The notes beneath the pieces were generated by a model. It was not told where the DNA came from, searched no databases, and saw only the letters and a list, made by a program, of their open reading frames with translations. From Staphylotrichum longicolle (taxonomy: Eukaryota > Ascomycota > Sordariomycetes > Sordariales > Chaetomiaceae): 64,000 nt of DNA. A program made the translations under genes and the position numbers. Numbering within the stretch: the first letter of the stretch is position 1; each line of letters opens with the position of its first letter. Below are positions 32,940-44,146 of the stretch, piece by piece. The stretch covers positions 682,001 to 746,000 of the forward strand of contig JAHCVI010000003.1 of NCBI GenBank assembly GCA_019096155.1. Reading direction: 5' to 3'.

Positions 32940-34598
32940 ATGGCTGACCTCCCCCGCGGAGCCGTCCCGGCACATCTCGCAGAACACGAGGACGACGAGC
33001 AGGCCGAGCAGAGGGGGTACGTCAAGGGCACCGACTACTCCCTGCCCTATGTCTCGCAGTGGTCGCGACTCTACGACGACAAGGTCAGTGAGGGTCTGCT
33101 CCGCCATGTCAACTGCGGCTACCTCTCGACACACAGCGTGCCGCCGACGCTGCTGGCCCTCAAGCAACACGCCCAGTCGCTGTGCATCCTAATCCACGCC
33201 CTAAGCCCGACTCTCAAATCGGCCGAGATTGCCGGTGGTGAGAAGTCCGACTCGCTCAGGTACGAGCTCAACGACGCCTTCGACTTCCTCAACCGCCTGG
33301 ACGTCCCCTACACCAACGACGACCCGGCCCACCACAAGCCCTTGTCCGCGCTCGTCAACGACATCTGCGGCCGCCACGAGGTCCACGGCACCACCTACCA
33401 CTGCGCCCTGGCCGAGACCCGCCCCCTGACCCCCGACGCACCCCCCAACAAACCCTACGCCAACCATCACAACCTCATCCAGCACGCCAACGCCTGCCTC
33501 GAGCGCCTCGACCACGAGTTCAGCAGCACAGGCGGCCTGCTCAGCCTCCTCCCGCCCCCTTCTTCCTCGTCCTCCGAAACCGACCCCGCCAACGCGCGCA
33601 ACACCCTCCTCGGCCAGTGGCTGCACTTCACGCAGGCCCTCGTCCTCCGCGCGCGCGACCTCGAGCGCGCCTACGCCAACGCCCTCGACCTCCTCGCCGG
33701 CGAAGCCGCCCTGCCCCGCGCGTACCTGACCGCCGCCCTCGACGGCGGGCCCGACGCGCGCGCCGCCGCGGGGGGCCGCGAGATCGCCTACCCGCAGGAC
33801 CGGTGGGTGCTCGCCAACGCCGGCGACGACGTCCTCGGGCGCGTGCACGCGCTGCTCGACGCGCGCGAGGCCGCGCTGCAGGCCCGCGAGGCGTGCTACC
33901 GGCGGATGGGCCTGGCCGGGCAGCGGGGCGAGCTGATGAGGGAGAGCGAGGGCGGGGCGGACTGGGCGCGCGGGGTGGTGTGGGTGGACGTGCAGACGCG
34001 GTACCTCCGGCTCGCGGGCGGCGGCGGGCGGGACACGGTGTTTGTGCTGCCGGCGTGGGCGGAGCACCCGGCGGTGGAGGAGACGCGGGCCGGGGAGGCG
34101 GCGCCGACGGTGGTGGCGTGCGCGCAGCCCAAGTTCCCCGCGCGGGCGACCGAGCTGGAGAAGAGGTTTGCGCGGCGCGGCGAGCGGGCCGAGGCCGCCG
34201 AGGGGGAGAATGTGCGGCTGCGGGCCGCGGTGGAGGAGATGCAGGCCGAGATGGAGGTGCTGGAGGGGGAGAACGAGGCGCTGGCGCGGTCGAGGGACGC
34301 GCTGGTGCTGGCTGTCGGGGAGGGTGAGGGGGAAGAGCTGGCGGGAAAGGTGCAGGAGCAGAGGGAGAGGGCGGGCAGGGCGGAGAGGGCGATGAAAGAG
34401 GCGCAGAGGGAGAGGGATGAGACGCTGGAGAGGGAAGAGAGGGCATTGGATGAGGTGGAAGCGCTCCGGAGGGAGGTGACCATGTTGAAGCAGAGGCATG
34501 ACAGGATGGATATGGAGGACAGTTTGAGGGAGGAAATGCGTCTTGTGCGGGAGGAATTTCATAAACGGTTCGAGAGGGAGATGGAGGGATGGAAGTAA
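32940..34598 (+). CDS. Conserved-looking coiled-coil protein, function unknown
   Basis: A single exon of 552 residues starting MADLPRGAVPAHLAEHEDDE. Residues about 20-210 are helical and Leu/His-rich (for example SLPYVSQWSRLYDDKVSEGLLRHV split over two helices). A low-complexity Pro/Ser segment (LLPPPSSSSSETD) lies near residue 205. The C-terminal 160 residues are a long Glu/Arg/Ala-rich coiled coil (ENVRLRAAVEEMQAEMEV, EALRREVTMLKQRHDRM). No enzymatic motif, signal peptide or membrane segment is seen. The intact frame and consistent codon use over 1.66 kb support a real gene. A structural or adaptor role is possible but not shown. Confidence 0.7.
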   Translation: MADLPRGAVPAHLAEHEDDEQAEQRGYVKGTDYSLPYVSQWSRLYDDKVSEGLLRHVNCGYLSTHSVPPTLLALKQHAQSLCILIHALSPTLKSAEIAGGEKSDSLRYELNDAFDFLNRLDVPYTNDDPAHHKPLSALVNDICGRHEVHGTTYHCALAETRPLTPDAPPNKPYANHHNLIQHANACLERLDHEFSSTGGLLSLLPPPSSSSSETDPANARNTLLGQWLHFTQALVLRARDLERAYANALDLLAGEAALPRAYLTAALDGGPDARAAAGGREIAYPQDRWVLANAGDDVLGRVHALLDAREAALQAREACYRRMGLAGQRGELMRESEGGADWARGVVWVDVQTRYLRLAGGGGRDTVFVLPAWAEHPAVEETRAGEAAPTVVACAQPKFPARATELEKRFARRGERAEAAEGENVRLRAAVEEMQAEMEVLEGENEALARSRDALVLAVGEGEGEELAGKVQEQRERAGRAERAMKEAQRERDETLEREERALDEVEALRREVTMLKQRHDRMDMEDSLREEMRLVREEFHKRFEREMEGWK

Positions 34599-35504
34599 CT
34601 GTTTGAGTTTTCCTACGTCTCTTAAGCCGTATTTACACTGCTTTTTACGTGGAGTGTTGTTTGATTGCAGCTGCGTGTGGTCAGGAAACAATGAGGATAT
34701 GCTGATGCAGCTGAACTCGCCCTCAGTCTGCAAACTCGATGCTGACGACTGCATAGCTGTCCGTTTGCCTGATTTGCCACCTAAAGTTAACGTTATCTCG
34801 ATTTGGCCATCGTGGTCGCTCTCGGCGAGTTGAGGTGTGGTGTTTCTGTGCCGCTCGGCTGCATCTCCCCCCGGAAGGTTGCCGTAGCAACCATATCGAC
34901 GTAACCACCCAGCCACCGCAACAACACAGGCTCACCAGCCATGGACAAATCTGGCCAAGTCTCGGTGAATTGCAGTCAACCGCAAAAAAAACTTGGCCAA
35001 TGACGAGGTCTATCTGCCCCGTTCGCTCCGAGCATCGTGCAGCCGCCGACGCTTCCAGCCCCGAGAGCCCGTGAAGGAGGCTGAAGGAGGGGTCCGCGGT
35101 TTGTTGACATCCCCCGTCGACCCCTCATCCGCATGAACCCAGCTTTACCCTGTTTCTCCCCTGTGGTGGATCGTGCCGTGCTTCTCCAACTCCGCCGATT
35201 TGATGCCAGATCATCTTGCATCTGTTCGCCAACCATTAACGTTATGGTCCCTTGAGTTATATCGTTAACGTTATTTTCTGTTTCAACTTGTGCTCTCGCC
35301 AGGGTCCAGATCGTCGTGTCATCCTGCGGTTCGCCTGCCACCAGTGCACTGGTTATACGAGGAATTAGACATTCTCGAGACACACCGTCATTCCTCAGCT
35401 ACGGGCTCGGCGGCAGTCGACCATGCTCAGCTAAGCGACCCAGATCGCGGCCACCCAACCAGCTCGTCGTACTCCGTCTCCCTTTCGTTCGTCGCACGCC
35501 AGGA
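34599..35504. other. Spacer and leader of the kelch gene
   Basis: Contains the 3' UTR of the coiled-coil gene and the promoter of the kelch protein. The pair GTTAACGTTA occurs twice in similar form (near 34786-34797 and 35238-35272). The frame of the kelch protein is open back to 35316 but without conserved sequence. Confidence 0.4.
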
Positions 35505-38500
35505 ATGCTGGTGCCCAAAACGAGGGGCTCTGTGCCCAACAGGGCCCGCCCGGGGTCTCCGTCGACGGAAAGGCCCACAACAGCGCTCCGGCGCCGTCCC
35601 AGTCCCCGGTCCCGCCGCCGGCAAGCTGCATCCGCATCGACGGTTGCCGTTGCTGCCCTCAGTTTCGTCCCGCGCACAGCCGCCGAGCCGGTGCTGCCGT
35701 ACACCCCTACGACCATCTTGCTCCCCGCAGACGACAGCGCCGACCGCACGGCCTACATCTTTGCGCCTACCGGCGACAGCTACACCGCGGTCGACTTCCT
35801 GTCCCTCGACGTCTCCAAGCTCCAGGCATCCTCTATCAAGCCAACGAAGCTCACCTCCACCCTCCCCTTCCTCGCATCTGACGCCGGAAACTGCACCACC
35901 TTTGCCCCGTCGCTCTTCCGCAACGGCACCATTGCCGTGCTCGCCGGCGACTGCACCGCGGGCTCCACCTCCTCCCTCTGGACCTACACTCCAGCCGTTC
36001 CCAACTCCAAGTCCAAGCCATCATGGACCCGCCACCCGCTCACCGCCGCCGCGTCCTGGGACAATGCGCAAAGCGGGCCCTACCATCTCGGCGGCATGCT
36101 CAGCTTCTCGGCGCAGCTCAGCCCCGTCCTCTCGGAGCCCACCCTCTACCTCTACGGCGGCATGTGCCCCTCGCCCGACTCTTGGTCCGGCTCCTCCTCC
36201 GCCTCCTGGCAGTCCAAAGCAACCTACTCCAACCGCATGCTGCGCCTCACCCCCTCCTCCTCCTCCCAAACCACCACCACCCCGCAGCAGCAGCTGCCCC
36301 AACCGTACAAACTCACCTACGCCACGCCCACGGGCCAGCAGCCCCCCGTCGCCGAGGCGGGCTTCACCCTCACCGAGCTCGCGCCGTCCCTCTCCAACCG
36401 CAGCGGCATCGTCACCCAGAAGACCAGCCACGTCCTGCTGGGCGGGCACACGCAGAGCGCCTTCGTCAACATGAGCACCGCCGCCGTGTGCGCCCGAGGA
36501 GACGTGGTCGTTTGTCGGCATCGCCCCGCCGTCGTCCACCGCGGCGGCGGCGGCGCCGGGGGCAAGACCGATCTCGCGCGCGGGACGGGGACGGGGTTGC
36601 GGGAGTCGGGGTGGACAGTCGGTCGGGCCACAGCGCGGTGCTGAGCGAGGACGGGACGCGGCTGGTTGTGTACGGGGGCTGGGTCGGGGACGTGGGCACC
36701 GCGCGGCGCCGCAGTTGGCGGTGGTGAAGGTCGGGGTCGGGTTGGGGGATTGGGAGTGGGAGGTGCCGGAGCAGGGTGCCTCCGGGGGTGGGGGCGTGTA
36801 TGGACATGGCGCGGTGGTGCTGCCGGGGAATGTCATGATGGTGTATGGGGGGTATGAGATTGGGGTGGGGGGTGGGGTGAAGAGGAGGGAGGCAGGCCAG
36901 GGGAGGATGTTTTACAATATTACCAGTGGGAGCTGGTCGGACGACTATGTCCGTCCGGCGGCAGGACGAAATGGTGGGAGCAGTGGCACCGGCAGTGGCA
37001 GCGGTAGCGGGAGCGGCGGCGGCAGCGTTCACGGTGGGAGTGGCAGCGACAGTGGAAGCTCTTCCGGGACATCTGGAGACGGTAGCAGCACCTCGGACGA
37101 CGCGGCGCACAAGAGGCAAATCGGACTGGGAGTTGGTCTCGGTGTCGGCCTTCTTGTGCTCGCCATCCTCGCCGCTCTCGGCGTCCGCTGGTTCCGCCGC
37201 AGACAGCAGCGCCGTGCGGCACGCGATGAGACCCTCCGCAGCCTGTCACAGGGCGTCAACGGCTCCTTGCCGCGTGGCATCGGCGAAGACGACGAGATGC
37301 TTGAGCACAGCCACGGCATGGGCATGTTCCCCTGGACGGCTGCTGCGGCTCGCGAGTGGTACACGGGCGGGGACGACCCATACGCGCAAGGGAGGCGCTC
37401 TTTGGGCTACGAGACCCTCCGAACCGGGTCCCGGCCTGCTCCCTCGCTGTACATCCCGCCGCCACCCGCAGCGTCAACCTTTAGCAGCCGGCCGAGGGGT
37501 GCCAAGGGCCTCTACCAGCCGACCGCGGGCAGCTCCTACGACTTTGCACCGCTCACCGGCGCCCCGAACCGCATCGATCCCATCTACGAAGCCGACGAGG
37601 ACGAGGAAGCCGACATCGCCAAGGCCTACCCTCTCAGTCCCGACAAAGAAGAGCGCGACGACGACGACCCGTTCCTCACGCCCACCCTCAACACCCCGGT
37701 GGGCGCCCTGTTCCCGTCGTCTGCACCCAACCCAAGCTCCCGCAACTCCAACTCCCCCACGCCACCCCCGCCCCCACAAACCCGGCCCCGCGCGGGAACA
37801 GGCGGCTCGGAGCAGCACCCCGACGTGCAAGGCTGGGTCTCCAACGTCGACGCAGCCTCGTCCACCACCCTGCCCCCTGCGCGCACCCTCCAGCGGCACA
37901 CCTCCACGGCCTCCTCCACAACCGTGACAGCCACGGGCGCCATTCCCGCCCTCGCCGCGCGCGGGCCCTCGACCCGCTCCGCGCGCCACCACCACCATCA
38001 CCACGCGCCCGTCTCGCCCTCTCTCCCCACCGACTGCTCCTCCTCCTCCTCGGTCGCCGCCGGCGACGACAGCCGCACAGGCAGCAACCTCTCGGAGCGC
38101 AGCACCGGCGCGTTCAGCTTCACCCGCGGGGCCGGCGGCGGCGGGGGACCAGAGGATAGAGTCCTCCTCTCCCGCCTGCGCACCACGCTCGCCACCACCT
38201 CCACCACCACCATCCCCAACGAACGAGGCGGCAGCTCCGGCTCCGGCTCCGGCTCCGGCTCCAACTCGGGCAACAGCTACAACACGGCGCGCTCCAACTT
38301 TGCCGCGCTCCAGGCCGAGGGCCCCTCCCTCCTCCTCGGCCGCCCACACCACCAACAACAACAACCAAACGACGCCGAAGGCGCGTGCGACGCGGACGAC
38401 GACGACTACGTCTACCTCCCCGGCAGCCCGAGCAAGCACAAGCCACCGCGCCGCAGCTGGTTCGGCAGCCTGAGGCGCGTCTTCAGCGCCGCCAGCTCCT

Positions 38501-39294
38501 CCTCGCCCGACTCGTCCTCCGCGGGCGGCGGCGGCGGCAAGAGCCGGGAGGGGAGCCCCACGCGCGAGGGGCTGCTCTGGTCCGACGCCTTGGGCGGAGG
38601 GGAGGAGTACGGCGTCGGCGTGGGCGTGGGCGTCGGCGGCGGTTTGGGCGGGTCGTTGTTGCACAGGCGGCGGAGGCAGCAGGGGCGGGAGGCGTGGTTG
38701 GGTGGTGGTGGGCAGGAAGGAGGGGACGACGAGGAGGAGTGGGATCGGGACCTGGAGCGGGCGGCGGAGCAGCGGACGGTGCAGATCATGTTTACGGTGC
38801 CGAGGGAGCAGCTGCGGGTGGTGAATGCCGAGGTGGAGAGGGAGGAGAGCGTGTTGATTGTTGACCCCGAGGATGAGGATGAGGATGAGGAAGAGGGGCT
38901 TAGAGGGGGGAGTAATAGGAATGCGGAGGGGGTTAAGGAGGAGGAGGAGGAGGAGGTGCGGCGGGAACAGGAGCAAGAGCAGGCGGCGCAGGTGCAGGAG
39001 ACGGGGTTGCTTCGCCCTCCGCGACGGGACGGTGCGGGTGCGGGTGCGGGTGCGGGTGAGGAGGACGGCAAGGCCGCGGCCCGGTTGTCGACAGCTACGC
39101 TGGAGCCGCCGGGGTGCGGCGTCTCGCCGTCCCCATCGCTACGTGCGTCGTCCATGACCTCGACCACCACGCTACACATGGCCGAGGCGGTGCGGTTGGA
39201 GCGGCCCAGGACCAGGGTGCTGGCCATGGTGGAGAGCTTCGAGTCGCGGAGCCGGGAGGGCAGCCGCGAGGGGAGCCCCGAGAGGGGGCCGTGA
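35505..39294 (+). CDS. Kelch/galactose-oxidase-like propeller membrane protein with long cytoplasmic tail
   Basis: About 1260 residues from the ATG at 35505 (MLVPKTRGSVPN). After a basic leader and a hydrophobic segment (ASTVAVAALSFV) comes an extracellular part with kelch-type features: LYLYGGMCPSP, HVLLGGHTQSAF, EETWSFVGIAPPS, TRLVVYGGWVGD and NVMMVYGGYEI. A Gly/Ser-rich stalk follows, then one membrane helix (GLGVGLGVGLLVLAILAALGV, about 37123-37185) and a Ser/Pro-rich tail of about 700 residues ending SRSREGSREGSPERGP. The blade region between 36488 and 36715 is split over three frames; breaks lie near 36490, 36578, 36591 and 36702, each fitting lost G/C bases. Kelch plus single helix plus tail is a recurrent fungal arrangement, possibly a cell-surface or polarity factor. 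The function is not known. Confidence 0.75.
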
Positions 39295-41016
39295 TCGATC
39301 GGGACGCACACAAAGTACAGATCTGTTTGTGGTTTCAGGTTCTCAGGTTTACGTCATGGATCATGCTGATGTGCGTTGATATGTTTGGTGGATTTGGGAC
39401 ACACATGGTGTATCTTGAGGGACGTTCGCTTGGGTCAGGCCGGTCTGGGCTGAGCCCGCTGGTCTGCGGTCCTATCGGTTTGGTTGTGGTTTTTAGCTTC
39501 TCCCGCGGCGCATGGTGTTTTGTTTCGTGGAAATTGTTGGGTTGAAACCGTGTTTGTGTAACTGCTTACGGATTGTTTGAGTAGCATGAGGAGGAGGGCA
39601 GGGATACCAAAGTACAGACTACCTTACCAACTGTGTACTGGGTAAACGACCGTTTCCCCATGTTGCTACGTCTGTCACCAGGATCGCCGGAGATTCACGT
39701 CCCGATCCTCCTTGGTCTCGATTCGCATCTCTCTTACTTATGACGTGCCAGCTACGTTGGTCCTGAATCCGCTCGATCTTAGGCGGGCGTGCATCTCAAT
39801 CGTCGGCTCCGGGTCAGAACAAGACTTCCCGTTACCCGCCCGCCCGCACTGGGCGATCCTTATTTCCGCACAGTCCATGATCTGATCCAGCCACGGGAAC
39901 AGAGCAGTCCTCCTGCGCAGAATATTCACACAAAAAAGAGGGAAACCCGGGACAGGATCGGCGGCGCTAAGGCGGTTGCCCACAACCCCGAAACTGTCCT
40001 CTCGTTGCCGAGTAGCTGATGCTGATTCAGCGCTTCGAGCAACCTCTCACCCCCCTGGTCCCCACACCCACCCGCAAACACACAGGCGCGACAGGGCGTT
40101 GAGACTCGGCACCTCCTGTCGATCTGGTTGCTCACACAGGGATTTGCCCTGCGGGAGGCGCCGAGGAGAGTGTGACAGTTGACGCCTCGTGAAGAGACAC
40201 AGGGGTAGTTAGAGCTTATAGTAAAAGGACCGAGGCGTACAGAGCAGTTGAACGGCAATCGGGATGTTATTGGGGTTGCAGGACGATGCCTTGGCGCTGT
40301 TTACGACTCACCCTGATGTGCTGACTGTAAGTGGCCAGTTCCGGTGTTGATCGATGCTTGGCGGCGTTTCGCACGTGTGTTTCCCAACGCGTTGTTGTTT
40401 TCTTCAAGTGGCAGCTCATCAGCATGAGAAGGCGGCTTTCCAACCGCCGAGCAGAATGGCGGTGAGATGGCGAGCGCAGAGTTGCCCCCGGTATTTCGTT
40501 ACAGTAGGCTCTCGGAGGACACAGCGTTGCTTTTTGTGCAACTCAACACAGAGCGGCATCGAGTGTTTTCCGCACGAAAGAGAAGCGTGTTTCTCCACGG
40601 TAGAGCCACCCGTTGTCTGAACGGGCGCGGGGAGGGTACCAGCCAGTGGGGAAGCCGGTCGTTTGGTCCACCGCGGTCGGTTGAACGCTGTTGAGCTGTC
40701 TCGTTGTATCGATGCAGGTTCAGCATGTGTTCCCCCCGCCTCCTTTCCGCATCAGGACGCATGGGTCCGGCACGGGCTTCGGTGGTTGGCCAAGCCCAGT
40801 GGACGGGAGCAATCCATCCTGCTTCTACCGAGAGAGTGTGTGTGAGTGCTGCCCGGGACGGCAAAAGAGACAAAATGTTGGCCGACGTGCATTTCCAAGG
40901 CGAAGGCGAAAAGACAAGATAAGCTGCCACTTTGGCTCCCTGGATGTGAATGGCCAGACCCGAGTTCTGCCATGAGATAGCGGCTCACCACATACTTCCA
41001 TAATCATACTTGGGAG
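39295..41016. other. Intergenic, no gene seen
   Basis: Short frames in all phases. A short frame at 40264 (MLLGLQDDALALF) followed by a GTAAGT donor is the only gene-like hint, and I could not extend it. Confidence 0.4.
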
Positions 41017-41268
41017 ATGGCGGCAATCGATGAGGTCGCTCCAGCTCCAACCGTCTCGGAAGACGGCAGCATGCGCACCCCCGCTTCCTGCACGCAGTGC
41101 CATCGAACTTCCGGAATGGGGGCGCAGGGACTTTTTGGCTGCATTATTCTCCTCACGAGACTTTGGGGATACGAGCCCAGTAGACCGGTACATCTGTGTG
41201 GCAACTGCTATTGGCAAAGGATGATTGTCTCCCAGAGTCTGACAACTCCCGAGGCTGAAGGAGGTTAG
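41017..41268 (+). CDS. Possible GATA-like C2C2 zinc-finger fragment
   Basis: An 83-codon frame from ATG 41017 (MAAIDEVAPAPTVSEDGS) contains CTQCHRTSG and, about 35 residues later, LWGYEPSRPVHLCGNCYW, the C-x2-C...C-x2-C order with a Trp before the second pair as in GATA-type fingers. The spacing is longer than the usual 17-20 residues. A segment of about 40 nt between the halves (GGGGCGCAG to CTCACGAG) might be an insertion or an unusual intron. No flanking exons were found. It could be a relic of a zinc-finger gene or chance. Confidence 0.3.
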   Translation: MAAIDEVAPAPTVSEDGSMRTPASCTQCHRTSGMGAQGLFGCIILLTRLWGYEPSRPVHLCGNCYWQRMIVSQSLTTPEAEGG

Positions 41269-42754
41269 GTTGAGCAGAGAGCATTGTTTATACGAGCAAG
41301 AGCTGGCGAGTCGTCGTCACAGTGAGCGGCCCTGTAGCGTTGTGTCTGGGGCAGCGCAAGGGTCCATGACTCCACGGGTTCGTCGCAACGGCAAGGTTGC
41401 TAAGTTGAGCGGTGGCTCATGCGCACAATACGATGGAAGCATTCCATGCATTCCTTCCGTTCGCTGATGGACCCGGTTGTCCCGAGAAACGCCGAGCATG
41501 CCAGCCACTGGACTAACCATCGACAAAGGGAGTGGAGGACTCGATGCCAAGGGGAGGAAAAGAAGGGAACCTGGGACCTGGAAAGAGGGAAATCTCAAAA
41601 GGAGGAAAGAAGGGGATGTTTTGCCGAAACGGGGGTGAGGTGCTGCCCTTGTGCCAAGATTCCAAGGTTCTGTGCCAAAGTCCCGGATACCAGTGGAGTT
41701 TGCGCCTGTTGGCTGAGAGTGGTTGACAGCATTGGTGCTGTGCGGATCGCAGAATGCCCGATGAATTGGAAAGTGGCAGGTGGAGGCAGTGACGACACCC
41801 GTGGGCCCTTTTTTCATTTGGAATTTAGGTGCTCACCTCCCCGCAGGTCACTTCCCTGCAGCACCCGACCTGAGCTCTGCTGAGGTGTTGCTGCTCTCTC
41901 TGCTCTCTCTGCTCTCTCTGCTATCCCTCGCAAGCGGGAGAAAGGGCGGAGAAAACACAGACGCCAATCCTTTTTGGGATTTTGGTGAGATGATGCTGGG
42001 CCATCGAGGCAAGGAAGGCAGCAAGGGTGCGCTCGTCTGCTGTGCTCATGTCCGGGTGGCACTTGCCGTGGTGAAGCAGCAGCCAAGCCAGGCTCGCCAG
42101 GTCAAGCCAGGGTGTGTTCGTGAGTGACTTCCACCATGCGAGACGGGAGTGACTCTGGCCTCGGACCAAACAACCGCCCCCACTACCCTTTTGGACAACC
42201 CCCTGTCAATCGTTGGCCCAACCCGCTGTGGATGCTGCAGGCTGCGGGCTCCATCTTCGCCTGTTTTCTGCACGCCGCCCGCTTGCGTTTCAAACCACTT
42301 TCCGCACTCTCGCCAACTTATCCCCTCCGCCCCGCCATCTGCTGGGTTTCCTTTTCTTCCTTTTGTGACCTTGCCAGTGCCAGATTCGCTCCGACTCGCC
42401 CGGCCTGGCTATTGCACTCGCTCGCTGCCCTCCGACCCGGGCCCAGATTCGCTCGCTTTCCTCCCTAAGCAGACCGACGACGAAGCCAAGGGCGCGCATT
42501 CGACTCGCTCCCAACGTTGTCCGTTGTTTGGCTTTCGTGAGTTCGGCATGGCCGCCTGAGCCTCCATCACGAGATTCCCATGGGCTCGTCGACACAATTG
42601 CGTCCCTAGCTAGTCCCCGGCCTTTTGACCCGCACGCCGATTCGTATTGGCCGACCGACCTGGGCCCTGCCTTTTCTACCTAAAGGCACCCACCTCGGCT
42701 GCCGCAACCACTGGTCTTCACCACCAACTATCATCCATCACCAAGTTGCCCGCA
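41269..42754. other. Intergenic and 5' leader of the WSC gene
   Basis: Contains a short CTCTCTGCT tandem repeat near 41890 and C-rich sequence (42180-42750) that is probably the long 5' leader of the WSC gene. No other gene is supported. Confidence 0.45.
41888..41926. repeat. CTCTCTGCT tandem repeat
   Basis: About four head-to-tail copies of a 9-nt unit (GCTCTCTCT), the last one diverged. Confidence 0.75.
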
Positions 42755-44146
42755 ATGGCAACCCATCGAGCGGCCCTGGCATGGGCCAGCTTCACCATAC
42801 CTGCCGCCCTCTACGGCACGGCCTGGGCCCAACAACAAACACCAAATGGCCCCTCAATTCCCATGGAATACTGCGCACCCGTCAACACGGCCGACATGGT
42901 TCCTCGTAAGCTGCCCTGCCCGCCCGTCCTTCTCCATGCCTGATGCTGACTGCCTGCCCCTTCCAGTTCTCAGCAACTGGCAAAGCGACGGCCGCTGCTT
43001 TGGTAACTGCACCGACCTGAACTATGCCCTCGCCATCGTCCAGTACAAGAGCTGTTGGTGTTCAAATCTCATCCCCAACCCTGCCGACCAAAAGTCGCTC
43101 TCCGAGTGCCAGGATCCATGCCCTGGATACCCATCTGACTACTGCGGCGGCAAGGACCTGTTTGGGTACATGGAGGTTGGTGGCTTCAAGCCAACGGGGA
43201 CTGCGCCTGCAGGAGGTTCCGCTACAAAAGTGCCATCCAGCTCCGTAAGTCCCTCTTCCTCACCTTCAAGCTGACATGTGTGCCCGCCGGAATGCCCCTC
43301 CTGCCCCTTCCGTAATCCCATGACGTGTTGAATTGCCCTGGCTCCAAGCCATCGTGACCGGTTAAAGCTGAGACTGTGTTGCAGAGCAGCACGGTCCGGC
43401 CCACTATGATCGTGACATCGTCACAGGCGTCGGCTAGCGCCTCGTCCACTTCTTCTTCCTCCTCCTCTTCTTCTTCAATAACTACTGTATGCATTGCGCT
43501 TTCCCCCCACCCGGCGGGCCGGGCATTGATGCTTTCCTTGTTGTGCAGAAACCCTAGCTGACACGAGATCCAGTCCAGCGGCACCCCAACTCAGGGCCCG
43601 GTCATGACAACCATTATCGTGGGAGGAACCGTCAGGACAGTAACCGCCACACCGGCCCCGAGCGATCCCAACGGTGAAGCCCAAATCCGCAATCAAAGCA
43701 GTGGGCTTCAAGGCGGCGCTGTCGCCGGAATCGTCGTTGGCGTTGTCGGCGGGTTGGCCGTAATCGCCGCCTTCTTGTGGCTGTGGTTCTCGAGGCGCAG
43801 GAGGAGGGAGGTTGACGAAGTCAAGGGGCTCGGAGACCCCATAGGAGGCGGCAGCTCCCCGCGCACATTGGCAACGCCCAAGACAAGCGAAATCAACGAG
43901 AACCGCTTCACTCCCGGATCGACCGGGCCAGCCGCAGCAGCGTGGGACGCATCCAACAAGCGACGCAGTCACCTCATGCCCATTGACCCCAGGCTCGATC
44001 CGTTCGCCAAGGGAATCTACACGAGCGACCAGAACCGGAGCCGCGAGAGCTTCAATTCGCTCCAGGACAACCACGATTATTCGAGACGGGTGCACGAAGC
44101 GCCAAGGGTCTTGAGGGCCACGAACCCCGACCCTGACGACGACTAG
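42755..44146 (+). CDS. WSC-domain cell-wall stress sensor (Wsc1/Slg1-like)
   Basis: Four exons (42755-42905, 42967-43244, 43385-43486, 43574-44146) give 367 residues; introns are 61, 140 and 87 nt, phases agree. Signal peptide (MATHRAALAWASFTIPAALYGTAWA), then a WSC domain with Cys-rich landmarks EYCAPVNTADM, GRCFGNCTDLNYALAIV, SCWCSNLIP, CQDPCPGYPSDYCGG. A Ser/Thr-rich mucin-like stretch follows, then a Gly/Val-rich membrane helix (AVAGIVVGVVGGLAVIAAFLW), a basic stop (SRRRRRE) and a cytoplasmic tail of about 110 residues with the RLDPFAKGIYT segment. In fungi such sensors detect cell-wall stretch and signal through Rom2-Rho1-PKC. An intact gene. Confidence 0.9.

Noticed and set aside
33201..34916. 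571-codon minus-strand frame opposite the coiled-coil gene
   Set aside because: It is the antisense shadow of a GC3-rich gene, Arg/His/Pro/Leu-biased and without domain.
37474..38976. 500-codon minus-strand frame opposite the kelch gene tail
   Set aside because: Antisense shadow of a low-complexity coding region; the plus-strand frame ends in a conserved-looking tail.
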